From positions 1 through 5,687 of the forward strand of contig JARFPV010000244.1 of assembly GCA_029288115.1 (NCBI GenBank): 5,687 bases of DNA. Reading direction: 5' to 3'. This document shows positions 1-5,670 of this stretch, piece by piece (positions within the stretch are counted from its first letter, which is position 1; each line of letters begins with the position of its first letter). The translations under genes were made by a program, and so were the position numbers. The notes below the pieces were generated by a model. That model was not told the origin of the DNA and did not search any database. It saw nothing but the letters and a program-made list of their open reading frames with translations. Source of the DNA: Akkermansiaceae bacterium (GTDB lineage: Bacteria > Verrucomicrobiota > Verrucomicrobiia > Verrucomicrobiales > Akkermansiaceae).

Positions 1-1475
1 CCTTTCAACCGATTGCGCGTAAACACCAGACCGTTACTGCGGCTATCAACGTAGGGGTTATCGATCTGTGCCGGATCACCTACGAGGACGAGTTTAGAAC
101 CGCGCGACATGCGGGTGACCACAGTCTTCGCCTCCTGGGGAGTGAGTTGCTGCGCCTCATCGAGAATGAAGAAGCGATTCGGGATCGAACGCCCCCGGAT
201 GTAGCACAGCGCCTCAATTTCGATGATGCCACGCTCGATCAGCTCGTCGTATGGCTTACTCACGGCATCCCCCATCGCCTCCTTCTTCTGCTGCTTACGG
301 CGAGGCCCTTGATTGTTAGAGGGCTGCATAAGCAGATCAAGCGCATCATAGATCGGCTGGAGCCATGGCTTCATTTTATCATCGAGGCTGCCAGGCAGAT
401 ACCCCAACTGATCTCCCATGGATACAACCGGACGAGAAATCGTCAGACCATTGTAGCGACGGTTAAACATTTCATGCAGACCCGCAGCCACAGCAACGAG
501 CGTCTTACCCGTTCCCGCCTGGCCGTAGCAAGTGACGAGCGAGATGTCGGGGTTCAGCAGTGAATCGATAAGACATTTCTGCCCCAGGTTCAGCGGCTTG
601 AGATGATGCCCGTCCGGGATACGCAACACCTCTGGAATCTGTAACCTGACAAATGTTCCGTTGGCATCAAGTCGGGCCGGCATGGTTTGTTTTTCGCCAA
701 CGGACAACAATACGTATTGATTCAACACCACCTCTTTACGGCGCGGGTGCTCAAGCACAAGCTCACCCGAACTAGCGAAGCGTTGGAGCTCAGAGGCATC
801 AACCTCCACACTGAGCATATCATAGCTGCTAATTTCCACAGGATCGACTTTATCGTTCAGATAATCCTCGCACTTCAACCCGACAGCCCGGGCTTTCAGC
901 TGCATATTCAGATCCTTGGTAACCAGAACCACTTCCCCCTCGTTGTGCTCCATCAGCAACACAGTAGCCGCTAAAATCCGGTGATCCACACGCTCACGAT
1001 CGGGAAATACACGTAAAAACTGACCCAGCTCGGCAGAGTTGCGCTCACAGAAATCAGGGTCGTAAATAACCAGTCTGATCGTTCCTCCCCCATCAGTAGG
1101 AACTCCACGAGTCACGGCATCACCTGAAGAAAACAGCTCCGTGAGCTTGCGGTGAACTTGTCGCGCGTTGGCTCCACGCTCACTTTGTTCACCCTTGAAC
1201 TGATCAAGCTCCGCGAGAACATCCGCAGGGATACATAGATGGTTGTCCTTGAAACGATTGAGACAGCCGGGGTCGTGCAAAAGCACGTTGGTATCAAGGA
1301 CAAAGTTTTTACCTTTTAACGACGGTGCCTGAATACCAAATTCTTGAATACGCGATATCCTCACGCCCTGAGTTTTACTTTTGCTTTGATCGGTATTCGA
1401 GGATTTGTTCGGATTTTTTTTCGCAGGTGCTTCAGTTATAGATGGTGAAGACTTGGTTTGGGTTGATTGAATCAT
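1..1475 (-). CDS. PIN domain-PhoH family ATPase (PhoH2/YlaK type), C-terminus cut by window edge
   Basis: I translated the minus strand from ATG at 1475; the frame is open to the left edge, giving 491 codons plus two bases with no stop. Residues 1-40 are a Ser/Lys/Thr-rich, probably disordered tail. A PIN nuclease-like domain covers about 57-205: VLDTNVLLHDP (D61), PADVLAELD (E89), RVDHRILAA (D164) and VTKDLN (D188) supply the acidic metal-binding residues. The PhoH P-loop ATPase follows from about 290: Walker A GQAGTGKT at 318-325, Walker B FFILDEAQQ (D439, E440), and GDPAQID at 466-472. Only roughly 25-40 residues should be missing. PIN-PhoH proteins studied in mycobacteria couple RNA unwinding to RNA cleavage; a cytoplasmic RNA role here is inferred from the family. 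A basic insertion (PRRKQQKKE, 391-399) sits between the ATPase motifs. The start has no clear Shine-Dalgarno site. It lies 240 bp downstream of menE on the same strand and is probably a separate unit. Confidence 0.93.
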   Translation of the reverse strand, partial: MIQSTQTKSSPSITEAPAKKNPNKSSNTDQSKSKTQGVRISRIQEFGIQAPSLKGKNFVLDTNVLLHDPGCLNRFKDNHLCIPADVLAELDQFKGEQSERGANARQVHRKLTELFSSGDAVTRGVPTDGGGTIRLVIYDPDFCERNSAELGQFLRVFPDRERVDHRILAATVLLMEHNEGEVVLVTKDLNMQLKARAVGLKCEDYLNDKVDPVEISSYDMLSVEVDASELQRFASSGELVLEHPRRKEVVLNQYVLLSVGEKQTMPARLDANGTFVRLQIPEVLRIPDGHHLKPLNLGQKCLIDSLLNPDISLVTCYGQAGTGKTLVAVAAGLHEMFNRRYNGLTISRPVVSMGDQLGYLPGSLDDKMKPWLQPIYDALDLLMQPSNNQGPRRKQQKKEAMGDAVSKPYDELIERGIIEIEALCYIRGRSIPNRFFILDEAQQLTPQEAKTVVTRMSRGSKLVLVGDPAQIDNPYVDSRSNGLVFTRNRLK

Positions 1476-1556
1476 GTTCGGGGTGGTTAATAACGACGAA
1501 GTGGCGGTTGTTAGGTTGATACACATCGACGGCCCACTTGCCCCGGTGATGCATAC

Positions 1557-1645
1557 TCCCGCCAACTTGCGGGATAAGGGTTCCGCAGAAAGAATCTCCA
1601 AGTGTTCTGCTGCGGGTTAGTGTTAAACATTCGTTGAAAAACGAA
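1557..1645 (-). other. Three consecutive small dyads in the phoH upstream region
   Basis: Three inverted repeats lie between menE and phoH. TTCGTT/AACGAA at 1630-1645 encloses a 4-nt loop. CCGCAG/CTGCGG spans 1583-1615, with an alternative inner pairing GCAGAA/TTCTGC at 1585-1610. TCCCGC/GCGGGA at 1557-1574 encloses a 6-nt loop. None is followed by a T-tract on the minus strand, so they do not look like intrinsic terminators of the men operon. If phoH is transcribed from the AT-rich stretch near 1660-1686, they would lie in its 5' leader. They match no riboswitch class I recognise. Confidence 0.4.
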
Positions 1646-1658
1646 CGACCTTGTAATG

Positions 1659-1686
1659 TATTTATCAAGATAACTAAACTATTCAA
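1659..1686 (-). promoter_or_regulatory. Weak candidate sigma70-like promoter for phoH
   Basis: On the minus strand TTGAAT (1681-1686) is followed after 16 bp by TAAATA (1659-1664) within an AT-rich stretch just past the menE stop. The -35 match is fair and the -10 match is poor. The main support is placement, in the only AT-rich gap before a gene that needs a promoter. It would give a leader of about 175 nt. Confidence 0.2.
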
Positions 1687-1715
1687 TAAAACGAAATGAA
1701 TGGCAACATTATTTT

Positions 1716-2846
1716 TTATTTAAGTTTATCGCCCTGCAAGATCTCTATCAATTTTTGGTACCGGATCTTGCCCAGGTCACTTCGTGGAAAAACATCAACA
1801 TCACGCACACAATCTATACGCGCAACCGGGTTACATGCTTGGTTATATTCATCCAGTTTCTTTTGAAAAACACCAGCATCAGCACAATTCTCTGTGCAGA
1901 TAAGCAAACGACTCCCCTTCCGCTGGTCAGGCATTGCCACAACAACGAAGCTCACCCCTGCTGATAGAGACTGCCACTGTTTTTCAATATCCGCCAGATC
2001 AACCAGTTCACCGAGAATTTTGATGCACCGATCTGACCTGCCTTTAAAAACAAGGCAACCTTCGACGAGCTCAACACGATCACTCGTGGCGAACCATCCG
2101 TCACGAAGAACTGGTTCGGAGATCACCTGTCCGTGGCACACAGCCAATCGCGATGTCAGCATGGGGTCGCCCTTGATTGAGAGTATACCGCTGTCATCCG
2201 TTCGGGCTTGCCAGCATGGGAGCAGCTTGAGTTTTCTGTCTGTCACTGATGCTGTGGCAATTTGTGATGACGCCTCGGTCATGCCGTAGGTTTCGATGAC
2301 CGGCCAGCCAAGCTCGATGGCTTTCTGATAGGTGTCATCATCGAGCGCACCTCCTCCGATGAGTACGGCGCGCAGGGAGTCGGGTGCATTTAGACCGGCA
2401 GCAACCAGGTCCGTCAGTTGGGTCGGCACCAGCGAGGTTAGAGTGACTTTATTTTCCAACGTCTGGTGAAATTTTTGGGCATCCCATGCATCTTGATAGT
2501 GGGACAGACCGCAAGATGCGAGATTTGCGCGGGCAATGATTCCCATGCCACCAACATGAAACGTGGGAAGGGCGAGCAACCAATGGTCGTTCCCGGTCAC
2601 TTCCAAATGCTCGTTGACTGCTTGAGCGGATGCAAGAAGCGCTCGGCGTGACAGTGCGACCCACTTACCATCACTCGTGCTGCCCGATGTCGAAAATAAC
2701 ACACATCCCCGAAGTTCGTCGTTACCTTCACACCACGGGCGAAGTATCTCCGATTGTGCAATGGCAGCCTTGTCACGGTCGTTGACCATGACGTGACAGG
2801 TGTCCGATTCCCAGAACCCGGAAGTTGTTAGGCAAGTGGCGTCCAT
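1716..2846 (-). CDS. menE: o-Succinylbenzoate-CoA ligase (MenE), short form
   Basis: This is an adenylate-forming enzyme of the ANL superfamily, expected to activate o-succinylbenzoate with ATP and CoA to o-succinylbenzoyl-CoA in cytoplasmic menaquinone synthesis. Motifs along the 376 residues are: phosphate-binding loop STSGSTSDGK (52-61), LPTFHVGG (93-100), ETYGMTEASSQ (185-195), GWFATSD with D256, the hinge region GRSDRCIKILGELVDLADIE (269-288), and PRSDLGK with the expected adenylation lysine K360 near the C-terminus. The assignment as MenE and not another acyl-CoA ligase rests largely on the gene overlapping menC. It is clearly shorter than the roughly 450-residue E. coli enzyme because the region before the P-loop is only about 50 residues. 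ATG at 2846 lies inside the end of menC (19-nt overlap), with a partial Shine-Dalgarno AGAAG seven bases upstream, so translational coupling is likely. The P-loop has Ser-Asp where Gly is usual. Confidence 0.9.
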   Translation of the reverse strand: MDATCLTTSGFWESDTCHVMVNDRDKAAIAQSEILRPWCEGNDELRGCVLFSTSGSTSDGKWVALSRRALLASAQAVNEHLEVTGNDHWLLALPTFHVGGMGIIARANLASCGLSHYQDAWDAQKFHQTLENKVTLTSLVPTQLTDLVAAGLNAPDSLRAVLIGGGALDDDTYQKAIELGWPVIETYGMTEASSQIATASVTDRKLKLLPCWQARTDDSGILSIKGDPMLTSRLAVCHGQVISEPVLRDGWFATSDRVELVEGCLVFKGRSDRCIKILGELVDLADIEKQWQSLSAGVSFVVVAMPDQRKGSRLLICTENCADAGVFQKKLDEYNQACNPVARIDCVRDVDVFPRSDLGKIRYQKLIEILQGDKLK

Positions 2847-3784
2847 TCCAATTCTTCTAGTAAGTCATCAAACCCAAGGCCTGTCCCACTGGCTGGCTTG
2901 AAGCGGGGTGAGGGTTTGCCTAAACACTCGATGAATGCATCAGGCTCGAAAAGACCGTGTGTTACCAGTCCACAGGTATCAACCACCGATGGATACTTCC
3001 TCTTCGCCACACCTGCCTGCCAGGCGGCATAGCTCTGCCCCAGAGGATGATCCATGTAGCTGGTAATCATCACTTTTGTCCCATCAGAATCGGCACGCTG
3101 CAGGATGCTATCCACATCATCACGTGCCGGCTTCACAACCACGACAGGGAAACCACCAACGTTTGTATCCACCCCGCGGTCCACTGCGAGAGGCACACCT
3201 AACAAACACCCCTCAGGCTTTTCACCTTCACCCCATGCATCTTCCATAAAATCGATTTTTGGACGAATCTCATCACCAAGGCATTGGAGAAAATCCTCGA
3301 CCTCAGCCAGGGAGCGTGTGTGGTTAAAATCAAGTCGCCAACGAAACCCGGGAAATGCACCGGCGAGGGAACGTATTCGTTCGGATTCAGCGGTTAGATC
3401 TTTCCCCGGTTTGATTTTTACTGTCGTAAACCCCGCGGCCTTTGCTTCTGAAAATGATTCGACATCCAACTTCACCGTCGCATGACTCACCGGCACCTCG
3501 ACCCCTTCAAACAGACTCACGCCGGCACGTCTTGCCTCGGCATCATGCTGTGCGCAATGCAGCGCCTGTCGGATCAACGGTGTGGTCTCGCCACGCATCA
3601 AACACTTCAATGTTTGCTCCAATTCCAGATCCCCAAGCTCCGGCCAGGGATGAATACAACCATAGCCATATCCCTCTTCCCCCACCCTGATGAGTGCGCC
3701 ATGATGCTCCACCCTCTCAGACCGGCTGTTCAGAGCAGAACGGCTGACTAAGCTGTATCGGTGGATGGAAATGGGGGCATTCAC
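2828..3784 (-). CDS. menC: o-Succinylbenzoate synthase (MenC), enolase superfamily
   Basis: MenC dehydrates SHCHC to o-succinylbenzoate in menaquinone biosynthesis. The 318-residue protein has the enolase-superfamily layout: an N-terminal capping region (about 1-95), then a barrel with KIK (K123, K125) at the second-strand position of the KxK motif, RLDFN (metal ligand D152), FMED (E181), LAVD (D202), and VVVVK (K218) as the opposing catalytic lysine. These match the Lys-x-Lys, three acidic ligands and final Lys of known o-succinylbenzoate synthases. The segment after D202 reads RG where ES is common, and the late barrel loop is TSYMDHPLGQ (241-250), unlike the ESSxG-type loop of the E. coli enzyme. 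The start is GTG at 3784: it overlaps the menA TGA as GTGA, and no in-frame ATG occurs before residue 64. Some relatives are N-acylamino acid racemases or dipeptide epimerases, but menA and menE on either side make MenC by far the best call. Confidence 0.93.
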   Translation of the reverse strand: MNAPISIHRYSLVSRSALNSRSERVEHHGALIRVGEEGYGYGCIHPWPELGDLELEQTLKCLMRGETTPLIRQALHCAQHDAEARRAGVSLFEGVEVPVSHATVKLDVESFSEAKAAGFTTVKIKPGKDLTAESERIRSLAGAFPGFRWRLDFNHTRSLAEVEDFLQCLGDEIRPKIDFMEDAWGEGEKPEGCLLGVPLAVDRGVDTNVGGFPVVVVKPARDDVDSILQRADSDGTKVMITSYMDHPLGQSYAAWQAGVAKRKYPSVVDTCGLVTHGLFEPDAFIECLGKPSPRFKPASGTGLGFDDLLEELEWTPLA

Positions 3785-4644
3785 AGGACCATGACCAGGT
3801 TGACTGATGCAGCGAACAATATCAACTGTAGTGCCGCGAATGCGAGGTACTTGTTATATTGAGGCCCCGGTGCCTCGTTACTAATGCGATGGATGATAAA
3901 AAGCCCGAGTGCGAACGGCGGAAAATACACCAACATGGACCAGTTCAAGTCATGCATGAGCATGACCACCACATAAGGTGTTGCGGTCATCATGCGTACA
4001 AGATTGATCGCAGCATTTCTACCCCACTTCACGGCCAGCGTGTTTTTACTGTTCATCCTGTCCTCATCGACGTCCCGCAGGTTGTTGACGGAGATCAGCA
4101 CTGCGGAAAGGCAGCCAATGGCCAGCCCCATGAACCACGCTTCTGCGTGCCAATCACCCGTCTGCACAAAAGTAGTACCACTCACCGCGACGAGCCCAAA
4201 AAACAAAATCACAAACAACTCTCCCAGTCCCTTGTAAGCGAGCGGCACAGGACCACCCGTGTATCCGTAGGCAAAGTAGAGCGATGCCACACCAATCAAC
4301 AGGATCGGCCAACCCCGTGCCTCGATCAGCATATAGCCACAAACCGAGGCCAAAAGCAGCGAGACAATCGCGCACAGGTAAACCGTCCTGCGCGACAACC
4401 GACCAGATGCCGTCGCCCGCTCCGGCCCCAACCGGGCATCGGTGTCCGCACCCTTGTCCGCATCGATCGCATCGTTGAAAAAATTTGTCCCGATCTGGAT
4501 GAATACCGCACCGAGCAAGGTGAACAGCGCGAGCCGAACATCCCACACTCCAGTCAGGTCATACGCCAGCACACACCCCACCCAGACCGGCACGATGGCG
4601 GCAGGCAGTGTCTTGGGTCGGGCAGCGAGGATGAATGATTTCAT
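3781..4644 (-). CDS. menA: 1,4-Dihydroxy-2-naphthoate polyprenyltransferase (MenA), UbiA family
   Basis: MenA is an integral membrane prenyltransferase that joins the polyprenyl chain to 1,4-dihydroxy-2-naphthoate, giving demethylmenaquinone. The 287 residues match the usual UbiA/MenA length and are mostly hydrophobic, with about eight or nine membrane segments (for example around 12-30, 36-54, 88-106, 113-130, 140-158, 170-187, 222-250 and 265-286). The first Asp-rich motif is NFFNDAIDADKGAD (54-67), followed by GPERATASGRLS (73-84), a stretch typical of MenA. The second Asp motif is NNLRDVDEDR (187-196), followed by KNTLAVKWG. These Asp motifs bind Mg2+ and the prenyl diphosphate. The first residues, MKSFILAARPKTLPAAIVPV, resemble the family N-terminus and support ATG at 4644. 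No Shine-Dalgarno is visible in the 20 nt before it. It is the first gene of menA-menC-menE, and its stop overlaps the menC start by 4 nt. Confidence 0.96.
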   Translation of the reverse strand: MKSFILAARPKTLPAAIVPVWVGCVLAYDLTGVWDVRLALFTLLGAVFIQIGTNFFNDAIDADKGADTDARLGPERATASGRLSRRTVYLCAIVSLLLASVCGYMLIEARGWPILLIGVASLYFAYGYTGGPVPLAYKGLGELFVILFFGLVAVSGTTFVQTGDWHAEAWFMGLAIGCLSAVLISVNNLRDVDEDRMNSKNTLAVKWGRNAAINLVRMMTATPYVVVMLMHDLNWSMLVYFPPFALGLFIIHRISNEAPGPQYNKYLAFAALQLILFAASVNLVMVL

Positions 4645-4667
4645 GGGGCGCTGAAATAAAACCCATA

Positions 4668-4696
4668 ATGATACTTTTCTCCGAGGAAAAAATCAC
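4668..4696 (-). promoter_or_regulatory. Candidate promoter of the menA-menC-menE operon
   Basis: On the minus strand a TATCAT box (4668-4673, five of six to TATAAT) lies 17 bp from GTGATT (4691-4696, three of six to TTGACA). Transcription would start near 4660, leaving a leader of only about 15-20 nt before the menA ATG, which fits the lack of a Shine-Dalgarno. The spacer is filled by an imperfect palindrome (4675-4690). Spacing and position are good, but the -35 match is weak. Confidence 0.35.
4675..4690. promoter_or_regulatory. Imperfect 16-bp palindrome, possible operator
   Basis: The sequence TTTTCTCCGAGGAAAA reads nearly the same on both strands; six of the eight half-site positions are symmetric. 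It exactly fills the spacer of the candidate men promoter, where a bound repressor could act. No known regulator motif is recognised. Confidence 0.25.
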
Positions 4697-4710
4697 CCCC
4701 AGTGAGCCGT

Positions 4711-4760
4711 GATCAGTGATCAGTGTCTTGTATCTTCCATCTTGTATCCTGCTCTTCCAT
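4711..4760. repeat. Short direct repeats in the menA-acylphosphatase intergenic region
   Basis: Two families of short direct repeat follow each other. GATCAGT occurs twice in tandem (4711-4717, 4718-4724). Then CTTGTATC...TTCCAT occurs twice: compact at 4727-4740, and with a 6-nt insertion (CTGCTC) between the halves at 4741-4760. The block abuts the 10-bp-periodic repeat beginning at 4762 and may be part of one composite dispersed element. It has no coding potential. Confidence 0.6.
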
Positions 4761-4761
4761 G

Positions 4762-4870
4762 ATCTGTGGCCATCTGTGGAAATCTGCGCCCATCCGTGTT
4801 AAAAAATTACGACCATCACCGCAGTCGCGGGACAGGCAGATGCCACGGATGAACACAGATCTACTCAGAT
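4762..4870. repeat. Inverted repeat built from 10-bp ATCTGTGGNN units
   Basis: The left arm holds four imperfect tandem units in exact 10-bp register: ATCTGTGGCC (4762), ATCTGTGGAA (4772), ATCTGCGCCC (4782) and ATCCGTGTTA (4792). The right arm (4843-4870) holds the same motif in reverse orientation, with CACGGAT, CACAGAT and CTCAGAT again 10 bp apart. The reverse complement of 4772-4799 matches 4843-4870 at 21 of 28 positions, with about 43 nt between arms. It resembles short non-coding dispersed repeats seen between genes in Verrucomicrobiota and Planctomycetes genomes; that comparison is from memory. No transposase is nearby. Confidence 0.7.
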
Positions 4871-4915
4871 CAAATCCTCCGCACTCATAGCATCAGGCTT
4901 GGCATCTTCTACCTC

Positions 4916-4930
4916 GCCAGCTACGCTGGC
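4916..4930 (+). other. Hairpin just upstream of the acylphosphatase start
   Basis: GCCAGC-TAC-GCTGGC forms a perfect 6-bp GC-rich stem with a 3-nt loop, ending four nucleotides before the ATG at 4935. It occupies the place where a ribosome binding site would normally be, and no Shine-Dalgarno is visible. It could limit translation initiation or simply lie upstream of a leaderless transcript. Confidence 0.4.
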
Positions 4931-4934
4931 TCCC

Positions 4935-5210
4935 ATGATCTCCAAACGAGCCATCTTCGAGGGACGCGTGCAAGGCGTCGGGTTCCGCTACGCCGTCAAG
5001 GACATCGCCAAAGGCTTCGACGTCGTCGGATGGGTCAAAAACCTCAACGACGGCACCGTCGAGCTCCACATCAATGGCGAGGAGGAAGAAGTCGAGGAGT
5101 TCCTGAAAGAAATCGTCGAGGAAAGCGCCATGGCACACAACATTAAGAACATGTATTCCAGCGAGACGCCACTGCTGGAGGATGTGAAGGGGTTTGTGAT
5201 TGCAAGCTGA
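4935..5210 (+). CDS. acyP: Acylphosphatase
   Basis: Acylphosphatases are small cytosolic enzymes that hydrolyse the carboxyl-phosphate bond of acyl phosphates. From ATG at 4935 the protein is 91 residues, the usual family length. It starts with the first beta strand ([16 protein letters not shown]), which contains the phosphate-binding loop GRVQGVGFR with the catalytic Arg at R18. The second signature, [15 protein letters not shown], supplies the catalytic Asn at N36. A strongly acidic helix ([16 protein letters not shown]) follows, as in the alpha/beta sandwich fold. An in-frame TTG at 4899 would add 12 residues ([12 protein letters not shown]), but it lies beyond the family start and the hairpin at 4916-4930 covers it, so I prefer ATG. 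The gene is divergent from menA across a repeat-rich 290-bp gap, so a functional link is not indicated. A perfect inverted repeat starts three nucleotides after the stop. Confidence 0.93.
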   Translation: MISKRAIFEGRVQGVGFRYAVKDIAKGFDVVGWVKNLNDGTVELHINGEEEEVEEFLKEIVEESAMAHNIKNMYSSETPLLEDVKGFVIAS

Positions 5211-5212
5211 CA

Positions 5213-5234
5213 CATCAATTGCATACAATTGATG
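5213..5234. other. Perfect 9-bp inverted repeat after the acylphosphatase stop
   Basis: CATCAATTG-CATA-CAATTGATG is a perfect 9-bp dyad with a 4-nt loop. Each arm also contains the self-palindrome CAATTG. It begins three bases after the TGA. It could be the 3' hairpin of the acylphosphatase mRNA, although no T-tract follows on either strand and the stem is AT-rich, so an intrinsic terminator is not well supported. A protein-binding site is the alternative. Confidence 0.5.
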
Positions 5235-5272
5235 CATGGCAGGGGCATCTCGCCGAGACGACCGAAAGTTTT

Positions 5273-5352
5273 GCGGAAACCGGAAATCGAACCCGCGATT
5301 CCAGCCGCACCCCTTACAGGTATAAGGAATCCTTGTTTTTCAATGATTCCGC
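5273..5352 (-). other. Degenerate tRNA-Tyr-like sequence (possible tRNA relic)
   Basis: Read on the minus strand, GCGGAAT (5352-5346) can pair with TTTCCGC (5279-5273) at six of seven positions, like an acceptor stem. GCGGG-TTCGATT-TCCGG (5296-5280) is a near-canonical T arm, with the last stem pair mismatched and one wobble. CTGTAAG (5319-5313) resembles a tRNA-Tyr anticodon loop with GTA at nearly the expected distance, followed by an 11-nt variable region. Against a working tRNA, the D arm has no GG or other conserved bases, the anticodon stem is poor (one mismatch, two wobbles), and no CCA follows. It is therefore more likely a relic or tRNA-like element. The rest of 5211-5481 shows only short direct repeats. 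Confidence 0.25.
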
Positions 5353-5481
5353 ATACGTCAATGACCTCTGTGACGTCAATAATGCTTGTAGTTTTGCTTG
5401 CAGTCAAAACATTCCCCGCACTCAGCCTCAAGCATCATATTCATGCAAATCAAATGGACAACAGTTTGTTAAAATACGATT

Positions 5482-5670
5482 TCAGTGATACCATTTATCA
5501 GCATCAACAAAATACATGGCTCGGTATGGGTCATCAGGTCGATCAACATCGAAAGCTATTACAAGAGCATCAATTTGCCCAACCTCATTCTCGACCATTG
5601 CTAATTCACTTTGCGAGTGTCGTCTACACTCATCATTGGTTTGCCCACGACCGACAAGAAACACACGGCC
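5482..5670 (-). CDS. Hypothetical protein, C-terminal fragment
   Basis: An open frame on the minus strand enters from the right end and stops with TGA at 5482-5484, giving 62 genuine codons. It ends with a stretch of ordinary protein-like sequence, ALVIAFDVDRPDDPYRAMY, then FVDADKWYH. I do not recognise a family, catalytic motif or membrane segment. No start is available in the genomic part. The apparent GTG start at 5685 and the five residues that follow it (M-Y-K-R-Q) are encoded by the sequencing adapter and must be excluded. Base composition is more AT-rich than in the men genes. It converges with the plus-strand acylphosphatase across about 270 bp. Because it is short and truncated, a chance open frame cannot be ruled out. 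Confidence 0.5.
   Translation of the reverse strand, partial: GRVFLVGRGQTNDECRRHSQSELAMVENEVGQIDALVIAFDVDRPDDPYRAMYFVDADKWYH

Noticed and set aside
147..974. Plus-strand open frames at 147-563 and 687-974
   Set aside because: Both are antisense to the PIN-PhoH gene, whose Walker and PIN motifs run through the same bases on the minus strand.
1557..1574. Intrinsic terminator of the men operon
   Set aside because: The stem is only 6 bp and no T-tract follows on the minus strand; it also lies about 140 nt past the menE stop.
1432..1686. 84-residue minus-strand open frame upstream of phoH
   Set aside because: It overlaps the phoH start by 44 nt in another frame, crosses all three dyads, has no recognisable domain and no clear ribosome binding site.
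3859..4638. 259-residue plus-strand open frame
   Set aside because: It lies wholly antisense to menA, whose motifs are unambiguous; the translation is rich in His, Arg, Gln and Pro as expected of a reverse-strand shadow.
4899..4934. TTG start giving acylphosphatase a 12-residue N-terminal extension
   Set aside because: The extension is not part of the family fold, covers a GC-rich hairpin, and the ATG at 4935 gives the usual length.
5273..5352. Functional tRNA-Tyr gene
   Set aside because: The D arm lacks the conserved bases, the anticodon stem has a mismatch and two wobbles, and the last T-stem pair is broken; kept only as a tRNA-like relic.
5219..5488. 89-residue plus-strand open frame after acylphosphatase
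   Set aside because: It begins inside the inverted repeat, and its NRTRD segment is simply the reverse of the T-arm-like sequence at 5280-5296; no protein domain is visible.
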